NCBI GenBank assembly: GCA_022564695.1
Contig: JADFKX010000141.1
Coordinates: 1-5,361, forward strand
Reading direction: 5' to 3'
Source of the DNA: Chloroflexota bacterium
Lineage (GTDB): Bacteria; Chloroflexota; Dehalococcoidia; SM23-28-2; RBG-16-64-32
DNA: 5,361 nucleotides
This document shows, in pieces, positions 1 through 5,042 of this stretch. Both the position numbers and the translations under genes were made by a program. Within the stretch, counting starts at the first letter, position 1; the number at the start of each line of letters is the position of its first letter. The notes under the pieces are model-generated. The model was given only the letters and a program-made list of their open reading frames with translations, did no database searches and was not told the origin of the DNA.

Positions 1-29
1 GCAGAGGGTCCTAGTGGTGCCTAATCTTT

Positions 30-302
30 TTAGCGGCTCTTTCTATATTCCCCACCTCCTTTCCTGTTTTTGCTCATCTCTTCCGTGAGTATCGATTTAA
101 GGTCTCCTACAAAGTCCGGTGACGGCGTGGCTTCCTCCTGGTACTTCTCCCGGTGGAGGGTCTGGGCTACCTCCAACAGCGGCCGCAGGCGCTCCCGGTG
201 CTCCGGGTATCTGTTCAGGCACGCTTTCAGAGATTCACCTTCCTGTATAGCATCCAGGCAATCAGCCAGCGCGTGACTTAGCGTAATAGTGGCCAACGTC
301 AT
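30..302 (-). CDS. Small ECF-sigma-linked protein with DUF5667-like motif, possible sigma regulator
   Basis: Residues about 15-47 read CLDAIQEGESLKACLNRYPE followed by HRERLRPLLEVAQ. This resembles the N-terminal motif of DUF5667-type proteins often found directly after ECF sigma genes in Chloroflexota and Actinobacteria. Those proteins are usually far longer, with a membrane segment and an outer domain. This one is only 90 aa, shows no membrane helix, and ends in a basic tail (KNRKGGGEYRKSR). It overlaps the 3' end of the upstream sigma gene by about 41 bp in another frame, so the two are probably translationally coupled. The ATG at 302 directly abuts GGAGG (303-307). A TTG two codons later (294-296) lies 6 nt from that GGAGG and may be the true start, giving 88 aa. 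A soluble anti-sigma or sigma-modulating role is inferred from position only. It could also be a shortened relic of a larger family member. Confidence 0.72.
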   Translation of the reverse strand: MTLATITLSHALADCLDAIQEGESLKACLNRYPEHRERLRPLLEVAQTLHREKYQEEATPSPDFVGDLKSILTEEMSKNRKGGGEYRKSR

Positions 303-852
303 CCTCCAGTCGCCGACGGAGGGCGTGCAGGGCGCGGTGCTGAATTACCCGCACCGCGCCGATGGTCTTGCCGAGCACTTTAGCGATGTCAGGGTAGCTC
401 AGGCCGTCGATGAAGCGCATTACAATGACCTGGCGCTGGTCCCCTCTGAGTTTCCGCACCCCTTGCCATACGTGCTCGCCGTCCACTTTGGCCTCACATG
501 ATGCTTCCGGCGAGTACTGGGTGCTCTTGGCTTCCACCGTCTCCGGGAGCGGAGCGGTGCCGTTACTGCGAACCTTATTGTTGTTCACGGTGAGGTTGTA
601 GGCTATGCGGAGGAGCCAAGCCAGGAACGGGACTCCTCGCACTTCGTATCGGTGGATCGCTTCCAGGGCGTTGAGGAAGGTCTGGGCGGTCAGGTCTTCC
701 GCCAAGTGAGGGTCGTTCGTCAGGTAATAGACGTGACGGAAGACTCTGAATACGTATCGCTCGTAAAGGACGCCAAAGGCTTCACGATCAGCCTTGGCCG
801 CCTGAGCGATGAGCTCAGAATCATCGGCCTCTTTGAGGTTAGACCGACGCAT
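262..852 (-). CDS. ECF-subfamily RNA polymerase sigma factor (sigma-70 family)
   Basis: This 196-aa protein has the two-domain layout of an ECF sigma factor, which directs RNA polymerase to a small set of stress or envelope promoters. Region 2 spans about residues 13-94. It includes AEDLTAQTFLNALEAI (core-binding region 2.2 type) and FLAWLLRIAYNLTVNNNK (-10 recognition and melting region). A linker of about 30 residues follows. Region 4 spans about 125-183, with the helix-turn-helix LSYPDIAKVLGKTIGAVRV followed by a basic helix (HRALHALRRRL) that should contact the -35 element. I chose the ATG at 850-852 because GGGGAGGGG lies just upstream (855-863) and homology begins there. The frame stays open to an ATG at 918, but that 22-residue extension does not look like sigma sequence. 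The next gene overlaps its stop and may encode its regulator. Its regulon cannot be read from this window. Confidence 0.93.
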   Translation of the reverse strand: MRRSNLKEADDSELIAQAAKADREAFGVLYERYVFRVFRHVYYLTNDPHLAEDLTAQTFLNALEAIHRYEVRGVPFLAWLLRIAYNLTVNNNKVRSNGTAPLPETVEAKSTQYSPEASCEAKVDGEHVWQGVRKLRGDQRQVIVMRFIDGLSYPDIAKVLGKTIGAVRVIQHRALHALRRRLEDDVGHYYAKSRAG

Positions 853-854
853 AA

Positions 855-863
855 CCCCTCCCC
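855..863 (-). promoter_or_regulatory. Ribosome binding site of the sigma gene
   Basis: On the minus strand the sequence is GGGGAGGGG, with the core GGAGG 4 nt before the ATG at 850-852. It decides the start of the sigma gene in favour of the 196-aa form rather than the longer open frame beginning at 918, which has no comparable site. Confidence 0.7.
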
Positions 864-901
864 ATGGGCTAGCACGAACGTTATTTGTTTTCTGAGCCAC
901 C

Positions 902-917
902 TGCCGACATTCCGGCA
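902..917. repeat. Small inverted repeat upstream of the sigma gene
   Basis: TGCCG (902-906) and CGGCA (913-917) form 5-bp inverted arms around a 6-nt centre, inside the likely 5' control region of the sigma gene. An outer ACCTG...CAGGT pair encloses it. This could be an operator or a leader hairpin, but it is short enough to occur by chance. I could not find a convincing promoter for the sigma gene near it. Confidence 0.2.
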
Positions 918-1002
918 AGTCAACCGACAGGTAAACTCACTATCAATAACAGTGTTGGTATGCAGATGTTACAGTAGCGAATAGGACGCTTCAATGAACT
1001 TC

Positions 1003-1032
1003 TTGACATAGCTGATGGAAATTCGGTAAATA
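1003..1032 (+). promoter_or_regulatory. Candidate distal promoter of the nitroreductase gene
   Basis: TTGACA (1003-1008) is a perfect housekeeping -35 box. At 17-18 nt follows an A/T-rich GTAAATA (1026-1032) that matches the -10 consensus only partly (3 of 6). It points toward the nitroreductase gene and lies about 50 bp upstream of a second TTGACA box, so it would be the distal of two tandem promoters. Confidence 0.4.
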
Positions 1033-1053
1033 TTCGTTTTCTCGATCCTGAGC

Positions 1054-1084
1054 TTGACAGAGCCTCTTCCGCCGCCCCCATAAT
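1054..1084 (+). promoter_or_regulatory. Candidate proximal promoter of the nitroreductase gene
   Basis: TTGACA (1054-1059) is followed after 19 nt by CATAAT (1079-1084), which matches the -10 consensus at 5 of 6 positions. The spacer is longer than the preferred 17 nt. Transcription would begin near 1091, leaving a leader of about 24 nt that includes the ribosome binding site at 1101-1107. The flanking bases CTTGACAGAG recur at the phosphoesterase promoter (3198-3207). Confidence 0.5.
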
Positions 1085-1100
1085 TGGGTCGGTTTACAGT

Positions 1101-1107
1101 AAGGAGG
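1101..1107 (+). promoter_or_regulatory. Ribosome binding site deciding a GTG start
   Basis: AAGGAGG lies 7 nt before the GTG at 1115-1117. This strong site supports that GTG as the start of the nitroreductase-family gene. Confidence 0.8.
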
Positions 1108-1114
1108 GAGTACC

Positions 1115-1900
1115 GTGGAATTCAAGCAGGTGGTAGGCCGCCGTCGCTCCATCCGCTTTTTTGAGCCGGATAAGCAGGTGGAACGGGAGAAGGTACAGAC
1201 TATCCTGGAGGCGGCGCGCCTGGCTTCCTGCGCCGTGAACGCACAGTGGCTTCGGGCGATTGTGGTTGAGCGGGATAAGCTGCCCAAGGAGAAACTGGAT
1301 CAGCTCAAGACGCCGGTGGCCGCCTTGACGCTTGATCTGGCGCCGCTGCACATCTATTTCTTCTGCGATCTGGGCATCGTTAACCGGATCAAGGGGGAGC
1401 GGCTGAAGGAGCTGGTGGACGTGGGCGCCCTGGCCCCCACGCACGGATGGAGCCACAAGTTCGTCGACGATTTCGTCTACCCCCAGATCCTGGCGCCGAT
1501 GACGCAGAACCGGGAGGGGTACCTGGCGGCGGCGATTGCGGACTGCGGTGGCGCTGCTCATATGGCTATGCTAACCGCCTTTGATGAAGGCTTGGGCGCA
1601 TGCATGAACACCCCTAATCCGGGCCTCGTAAAGGGTGTGTTCGGCGTTCCAGACGATTGGGTACCCCTTTGGGTGCTGCTTGTCGGCTATCCCGCGGAGT
1701 CCTGGGAGGCGGGCGGCCAGCGGCCACGGCCACCCTTCGAAGAGCTTTACTTCGAGGGGGAATACGGCACGCCCTTCAAGCGCGACGAGAAGGTTGTGGA
1801 ACGCCTAAAGGACGAAGGGATGATCCAGGCCCCGGCGCCTCTACCCGGACGGCAGGAGGAGATCCGGAAGCTGGCGGAGCGGTTCGGGCTGCCGTTGTAG
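1115..1900 (+). CDS. Nitroreductase-family FMN oxidoreductase
   Basis: This 261-aa protein belongs to the nitroreductase (NfsA/FRase-like) flavoprotein superfamily. These are cytoplasmic FMN enzymes that pass electrons from NAD(P)H to nitro compounds, quinones or other acceptors, and the substrate cannot be told from sequence. Residues 9-14 (RRRSIR) match the R-x-S-x-R phosphate-binding signature of FMN. Helix ILEAARLASCAVNAQWLRAIVV (about 30-51) sits where family members have a PS-x-N-x-Q-x-W segment. Residues 136-165 (GYLAAAIADCGGAAHMAMLTA and GLGACM) form the core dimer helix, and VPLWVLLVGYP (183-193) is the usual late strand. The C-terminal tail of about 65 residues includes FEELYFEGEYGTPF, common in this family, then a charged helix. 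The start is GTG with an AAGGAGG site. The 116-aa gene begins 4 nt after its stop. Confidence 0.9.
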   Translation: MEFKQVVGRRRSIRFFEPDKQVEREKVQTILEAARLASCAVNAQWLRAIVVERDKLPKEKLDQLKTPVAALTLDLAPLHIYFFCDLGIVNRIKGERLKELVDVGALAPTHGWSHKFVDDFVYPQILAPMTQNREGYLAAAIADCGGAAHMAMLTAFDEGLGACMNTPNPGLVKGVFGVPDDWVPLWVLLVGYPAESWEAGGQRPRPPFEELYFEGEYGTPFKRDEKVVERLKDEGMIQAPAPLPGRQEEIRKLAERFGLPL

Positions 1901-1904
1901 CGGC

Positions 1905-2255
1905 GTGGCACCGGCAAAGCAGATACAGGACTATGCGGCTGTGCAGACGTGGCTTCGGGGGCTCCGCGAGCAGTGGGGCGAGGAGCCGGACGATTGGGAG
2001 CAGCGTCTTCGGGCGTTAGCCGGTTTCTGCGCCTTCGCCGAGAAGGACCCGGATACGGTTATCAAGGAGTGCGTGCGGGAATCGGAGGCGGGGATGCGGA
2101 TCAGGCTAAAGGGGCGCCGCTTCTACAATGATAAGATCGCGGAGTGGCAGGCTTCCCTGCCGGGCGATAGGCCGGCGCAGGGGAGAGCGGGGAACGCGGT
2201 GCGCAGCTTCTTGATACACAACGGTATCTTCCTCCAGTCAGGGATGCAAACGTAG
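1905..2255 (+). CDS. Stand-alone protein resembling a tyrosine-recombinase N-terminal (SAM-like) domain
   Basis: This 116-aa, probably all-helical protein shows a pattern seen in the core-binding domains of phage-integrase-type recombinases. The parts are LRALAGFCAFAEKDPDTVIKE (37-55), RIRLKGRRFYNDKIAEWQ (65-82) and NAVRSFLIHNGIFLQ (97-111), the last like the 'a..aVRSFyrhNgi.l' helix that precedes the catalytic domain. No catalytic domain (R...HxxR...Y) follows: the frame ends at TAG 2253-2255, and neither other forward frame downstream looks like a recombinase. It starts at a GTG 4 nt after the nitroreductase stop, with no good ribosome binding site, so it probably depends on coupling. It may be a truncated recombinase or a genuine small DNA-binding protein built from this domain. 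That the frame is translated is more certain than its family. Confidence 0.65.
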   Translation: MAPAKQIQDYAAVQTWLRGLREQWGEEPDDWEQRLRALAGFCAFAEKDPDTVIKECVRESEAGMRIRLKGRRFYNDKIAEWQASLPGDRPAQGRAGNAVRSFLIHNGIFLQSGMQT

Positions 2256-2261
2256 AGCCGT

Positions 2262-2405
2262 CTAGATACGCTCGCCTTCCGGCGTGGTCTCGAGTCGCTC
2301 CTCTGTGGAGGGGAGTGCGGACGCGTCCCCTAGCTCCTTGATGAGAGCCGCCTGGAAGCACTCCTCACCACATCCCAGACGACGACGGATGTAGGGGCGA
2401 GGCAT
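2262..2405 (-). pseudogene. Doubtful 47-codon ORF or gene remnant starting in the palindrome
   Basis: A minus-strand frame reads MPRPYIRRRLGCGEE and continues with FQAALIKELGDASALPSTEE before ending ERLETTPEGERI at TAG 2262-2264. The composition after the first six residues is protein-like, with a plausible amphipathic helix and an acidic tail. Its ATG (2403-2405) lies at the centre of the 28-bp palindrome, and an in-frame stop lies at 2415-2417 in the palindrome's outer arm. AGGGG sits 6 nt before the ATG, also within the palindrome. It could be the C-terminal remnant of a gene interrupted by the palindromic element, a very small gene using the element as its start, or chance. I do not recognise a family. 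It converges on the preceding gene, with 6 nt between the two stops. Confidence 0.25.
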
Positions 2406-2418
2406 GCCTCGCCCCTAC
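2391..2418. repeat. 28-bp perfect palindrome, likely dispersed repeat element
   Basis: The half-site GTAGGGGCGAGGCA is followed directly by its exact reverse complement, giving 28 bases of perfect symmetry with no spacer. As RNA or single-stranded DNA it would fold into a long GC-rich hairpin. No T tract follows on either side, so it is not a classic rho-independent terminator. Repeats with a GTAGGGGCG...CGCCCCTAC outline occur in many copies in several Chloroflexota and cyanobacterial genomes as REP- or MITE-like elements. Membership in such a family is inference. No clear target-site duplication flanks it. Confidence 0.7.
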
Positions 2419-2595
2419 GCTTCATCCATCTCCTCCGATCAGCCAGCGGCGCCAGCGCGGCAGGGTGTGCTCTCCGGGCTGTGGTTAGATATCGCGAGGG
2501 TTAAGGTTAAGAGGTGGTGAAGAGGGAGATGGGGGCAGCGCTGATAGCCCGTCAGGCGCGTCAGGGTGCTCAGGAGCCGCCTGTAAAGCGTAAAC

Positions 2596-3120
2596 CTATA
2601 TCTGCATGCCACGCAGGCCCATTAGGCCGCGTAGGTGCGCGATCTCACCCAGGTGGGTAAAGCCGTGGGTAAGGCACATCGTGCCGATGGCGTTGCTGAC
2701 AGGCATCTCGCCCACGGGTTTGACGGTGGTACGCTGTTCCAGCGCCTGGTCATCCAGGCCGGCCAGGTACTCGTCGGTAGCTTTGGCTACGGCGTCCATG
2801 TAGGTCAGGAAGTCCTGTTTGGAGTTGATCCGCAGGGCCTGCGCGTCCTCCTGGCTCATCCCTGTCCCTTGAGCGATGCGGTCCAGTCCGAACTTCTTGT
2901 CCCATCCCTCCTCCAGCCATACGGTAGGTTTGTGCTGGATCACGAACTGGATGACGTTATCCTCCGTGCGGTAGTAGTGCCACAGGATGAAGGCGATGGG
3001 GCAGCCGTTATCGTTGGCGCGCCAGTGGAGCTGCTCTTCTGAGAGATCGGTGATGGCATCGTTGTAGGTGCTGTGGAGCTGGCGCAGGCTGGAGCGGATG
3101 AAGTCTACAAGGACGGGCAT
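2596..3120 (-). CDS. DinB-superfamily protein (putative metal-binding four-helix bundle)
   Basis: This 174-aa protein has the size and layout of DinB/YfiT-like proteins, four-helix bundles that bind a divalent metal through three histidines. Some members are thiol-dependent transferases such as bacillithiol or mycothiol S-transferases, but most have no known function. Likely metal ligands are H48 (in FILWHYYRTEDN) and H152 and H156 (in CLTHGFTHLGEIAHLRGL), the usual H...HxxxH spacing. The N-terminal helix (about 4-25) and LSEEQLHWRA (26-35) are typical of the DinB_2 type. The ATG at 3118-3120 has an AAAGGAG site (3127-3133) 6 nt away and a promoter at 3145-3174. It is transcribed divergently from the exported phosphoesterase and shares its control region, which hints at shared expression but does not show a common function. 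Confidence 0.9.
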   Translation of the reverse strand: MPVLVDFIRSSLRQLHSTYNDAITDLSEEQLHWRANDNGCPIAFILWHYYRTEDNVIQFVIQHKPTVWLEEGWDKKFGLDRIAQGTGMSQEDAQALRINSKQDFLTYMDAVAKATDEYLAGLDDQALEQRTTVKPVGEMPVSNAIGTMCLTHGFTHLGEIAHLRGLMGLRGMQI

Positions 3121-3126
3121 GGGGAT

Positions 3127-3133
3127 CTCCTTT
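3127..3133 (-). promoter_or_regulatory. Ribosome binding site of the DinB-family gene
   Basis: On the minus strand AAAGGAG lies 6 nt before the ATG at 3118-3120, an ideal spacing that fixes the start of the DinB-family gene. Confidence 0.75.
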
Positions 3134-3144
3134 CTCGCTTGGCT

Positions 3145-3174
3145 AATCTAGCCCTGTAGATCGGGCGCTGTCAA
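3145..3174 (-). promoter_or_regulatory. Promoter of the DinB-family gene
   Basis: On the minus strand TTGACA (3174-3169) is followed after 18 nt by TAGATT (3150-3145), a 4-of-6 match to the -10 consensus. Transcription would begin near 3138, just ahead of the AAAGGAG site. Its -35 region, CTTGACAG, is an exact inverted copy of the one used in the opposite direction at 3198-3205. Confidence 0.55.
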
Positions 3175-3198
3175 GTTGCGGTGGGTATGGACCTTATC

Positions 3199-3227
3199 TT
3201 GACAGAGGCGTGCTCAGCGGCGAGAAT
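3199..3227 (+). promoter_or_regulatory. Promoter of the exported phosphoesterase gene
   Basis: TTGACA (3199-3204) is followed after exactly 17 nt by GAGAAT (3222-3227), a 4-of-6 match to TATAAT. The expected transcription start is near 3233-3235. This lies downstream of the first in-frame GTG (3210), so if the promoter is real, translation must begin further in, close to the Tat signal. Confidence 0.5.
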
Positions 3228-5042
3228 GCCGACGATACCGGCGCATGTGGGAGGCGGAAGGGAACCCTGGTAGTCAGATGGACGCAGCCTATCGGCCGAC
3301 GCCGCCTTCTGCGCGGCGCTGGCTACTTAGGCGTGGGCGCGGCCCTGGCCTGGGTTCTGGGCTGCGGCGGCGGCGGTAACGAGTTCCTCACCACTCTCGA
3401 CCGCACTATCGCCCTCGACGAGGACGGCGTGCTGGGCCTGGGGCCAGGGGAGCCTTACGAGGTGCGCACTGAGCTGGCGGAGGCGGGGGTCGGCCGCGAG
3501 GAGCGGCGCCGCTCCCTGGTGGTATTCCACCACTTCGCGGACCTGCAGCTTCTGGATGAAGAGTCGCCGCTACGAGGCGAGTGGCAGGACTCCTGCCCCA
3601 CGCCACTCTCGACGTCCGCCTTCCGCCCTCAGGAGGCTCTCACCCTGCAGGTGGCCGCCTCCCTGATCCGCCAAGCGAATCGTGTCAACCGCAGCCCCAT
3701 CAGCAATCGCTCGACTGATTTCGTCCTCCACACTGGTAACGCCGCCGACAACGCTCAGTTCAACGAGCTGCGTTGGTTCATCGATCTCATGGACGGCAAG
3801 CCGCTTCAACCCGATAGCGGTGGACCTGGATATGAGGGAGTGCAGTCCGAGAGTCCTGACCCCAGGTATCCTGAGCTGCTGCAACGGGCACAACTCCAGT
3901 TCATCCCGCGAGGCATCAGCTACCCCTGGTACATGGCTCTGGGCAGCCGGGACGTTCTGGCCCAGGGTAGCTTTCCGCCCGACGATGCCTCACGCCAAAT
4001 AGCCGTGGGTGGGGAGAAGATCATCGACTTGTCGCCCGGGCGCAAGGATGAGGTGTGCGAGGACCCCTCTATCCTCCTTGACCCCGAGCTGACGCGGGAG
4101 ATACTGGCCGACGAGGACACGGAGGTGCGGGCGGTGTCGCCGGACCCTGACCGCCGTCTCCTCAGCCGCAAGGAGTGGATGCAGGAGTTGTTTGACAGCA
4201 ATGAGAGCCCGGGTCCACGCGGGCACGGCTTCACTCAACGGAATCTGGATGAGGACGTGGCGTACTACGCCTTCGAGCATGGCCCGCTGGCGTTCATCGT
4301 ACTGGACAGCGTGAACCCAGCCGGGTTCTCCTCAGGCAGCATAGACGCTGCCCAGTTCGAGTGGCTGGAGGGGGCGCTCAAGTCGCGCAGCAGCAGACAC
4401 TACGATGCGAATGGGGCGCTGGTGGAGAGCGATGCCGGTGACCGGCTCATCGTAATCGTTAGCCATCATCCTCTGGACCTGCTCAACAATCCTCTTCCTG
4501 ATCCCTCTGGAGAGACCCGCTTTCAGGGCCCCGAGTTCGAGGAGCTACTGCATCGCTATCCCAACGTGATCGCCCATATCGCGGGGCATAGCCACGAGAA
4601 CAGGGTCACGGCGCGGCCGGACCCGGACCGTCGCGGCGGCAGCTACTGGGAGATCAGCACCACTTCGCCGGTGGCCTACCCGATGCAGGGGCGCCTGTTG
4701 GAGGTGGTGGACAACAGGGACGAGACGATCTCTCTTCTTAGCACCGTCTACGATCTGGCCGCTCCGATTGACCCCAGTGAGGCGGACGACCCGACCTCCG
4801 GCGATGACGTGAATGAGGAGCAGCTTGCGGCCGTGGCCCGCAGCGTGGCGGCACAGGATCCTCAACTGGACCCGGAGGCGGCGGGCCTGGCTACCAGCGA
4901 TCGCAACGCTGAGATGCTGCTGGCAGCCCCGTTTGACCTGTCGGAGGTGGAGACGCCGGGACGCCACCGGGCCACTCCTACAGGCGGAGTGAGGGAGATG
5001 AGCCGCCGCGCTCTGCTGCGCCTGCTTGCGCCGCACCCCTGA
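3210..5042 (+). CDS. Tat-exported lipoprotein, calcineurin-like metallophosphoesterase (TIGR03767-like)
   Basis: Numbering is from the GTG at 3210 (610 aa). Residues 29-35 (GRRRLLR) form a twin-arginine motif, a hydrophobic stretch follows, and VLGC (49-52) is a lipobox, so the mature protein probably starts at C52 and is anchored outside the membrane. The body matches a divergent calcineurin-like phosphoesterase family with long insertions. Landmarks are DLQLLDEESPLRGEW (111-125), RPQEAL (139-144), HTGNAADNAQFNELRWFIDL (174-193), ALGSRDVLAQGSF (243-255), FIVLDSVNPAGFSSGSIDAAQ (362-382), VSHHPLD (417-423) and AGHSHENRV (458-466). The C-terminal ligands H420, H460 and H462 are present. The N-terminal ones deviate: DLQ for DxH, GN for GD, GSRD for GNHD. 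The substrate is unknown. Start: the first GTG lies upstream of the predicted transcription start, and CTG 3267, after a GGAAGGG, would give a more normal Tat n-region. The C-terminal region (about 515-610) has no recognised domain. Confidence 0.85.
   Translation: MLSGENADDTGACGRRKGTLVVRWTQPIGRRRLLRGAGYLGVGAALAWVLGCGGGGNEFLTTLDRTIALDEDGVLGLGPGEPYEVRTELAEAGVGREERRRSLVVFHHFADLQLLDEESPLRGEWQDSCPTPLSTSAFRPQEALTLQVAASLIRQANRVNRSPISNRSTDFVLHTGNAADNAQFNELRWFIDLMDGKPLQPDSGGPGYEGVQSESPDPRYPELLQRAQLQFIPRGISYPWYMALGSRDVLAQGSFPPDDASRQIAVGGEKIIDLSPGRKDEVCEDPSILLDPELTREILADEDTEVRAVSPDPDRRLLSRKEWMQELFDSNESPGPRGHGFTQRNLDEDVAYYAFEHGPLAFIVLDSVNPAGFSSGSIDAAQFEWLEGALKSRSSRHYDANGALVESDAGDRLIVIVSHHPLDLLNNPLPDPSGETRFQGPEFEELLHRYPNVIAHIAGHSHENRVTARPDPDRRGGSYWEISTTSPVAYPMQGRLLEVVDNRDETISLLSTVYDLAAPIDPSEADDPTSGDDVNEEQLAAVARSVAAQDPQLDPEAAGLATSDRNAEMLLAAPFDLSEVETPGRHRATPTGGVREMSRRALLRLLAPHP

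Larger units (their letters stand above)
2256..2595. other. Intergenic region without a convincing gene
   Basis: This 340-bp gap between the recombinase-like gene and DinB has no long coding frame with a plausible start. It contains the 28-bp palindrome (2391-2418), the doubtful 47-codon minus-strand frame (2262-2405), a tandem GTTAAG duplication within GGTTAAGGTTAAG (2499-2511), and a directly repeated CGTCAGG (2550-2556 and 2559-2565). The rest shows no structure I can name. Both flanking genes point inward, so it is a convergent intergenic region where terminators would be expected, but no hairpin with a T tract is visible. Confidence 0.6.

Noticed and set aside
853..918. Longer N-terminus for the sigma factor, starting at an ATG at 918
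   Set aside because: The added 22 residues do not resemble a sigma N-terminus, and a strong GGGGAGGGG ribosome site precedes the ATG at 852.
1094..1561. 155-codon minus-strand frame opposite the nitroreductase gene
   Set aside because: It is antisense to a clearly conserved gene, is rich in R, Q, H and L as expected of a shadow frame in high-G+C DNA, and shows no motif.
2101..2361. 86-codon minus-strand frame across the end of the recombinase-like gene
   Set aside because: Low-complexity R/G/P-rich sequence with no ribosome site. Most of it is antisense to a better-supported gene.
2391..2418. Palindrome as a bidirectional rho-independent terminator
   Set aside because: The stem is long and GC-rich, but no T run follows on either strand and there is no loop. 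A dispersed repeat fits better.
4545..5036. 163-codon minus-strand frame opposite the phosphoesterase
   Set aside because: Its composition (R, H, Q, V rich) and lack of a ribosome site mark it as a shadow. The plus-strand frame carries the conserved SHH and GHSH motifs.
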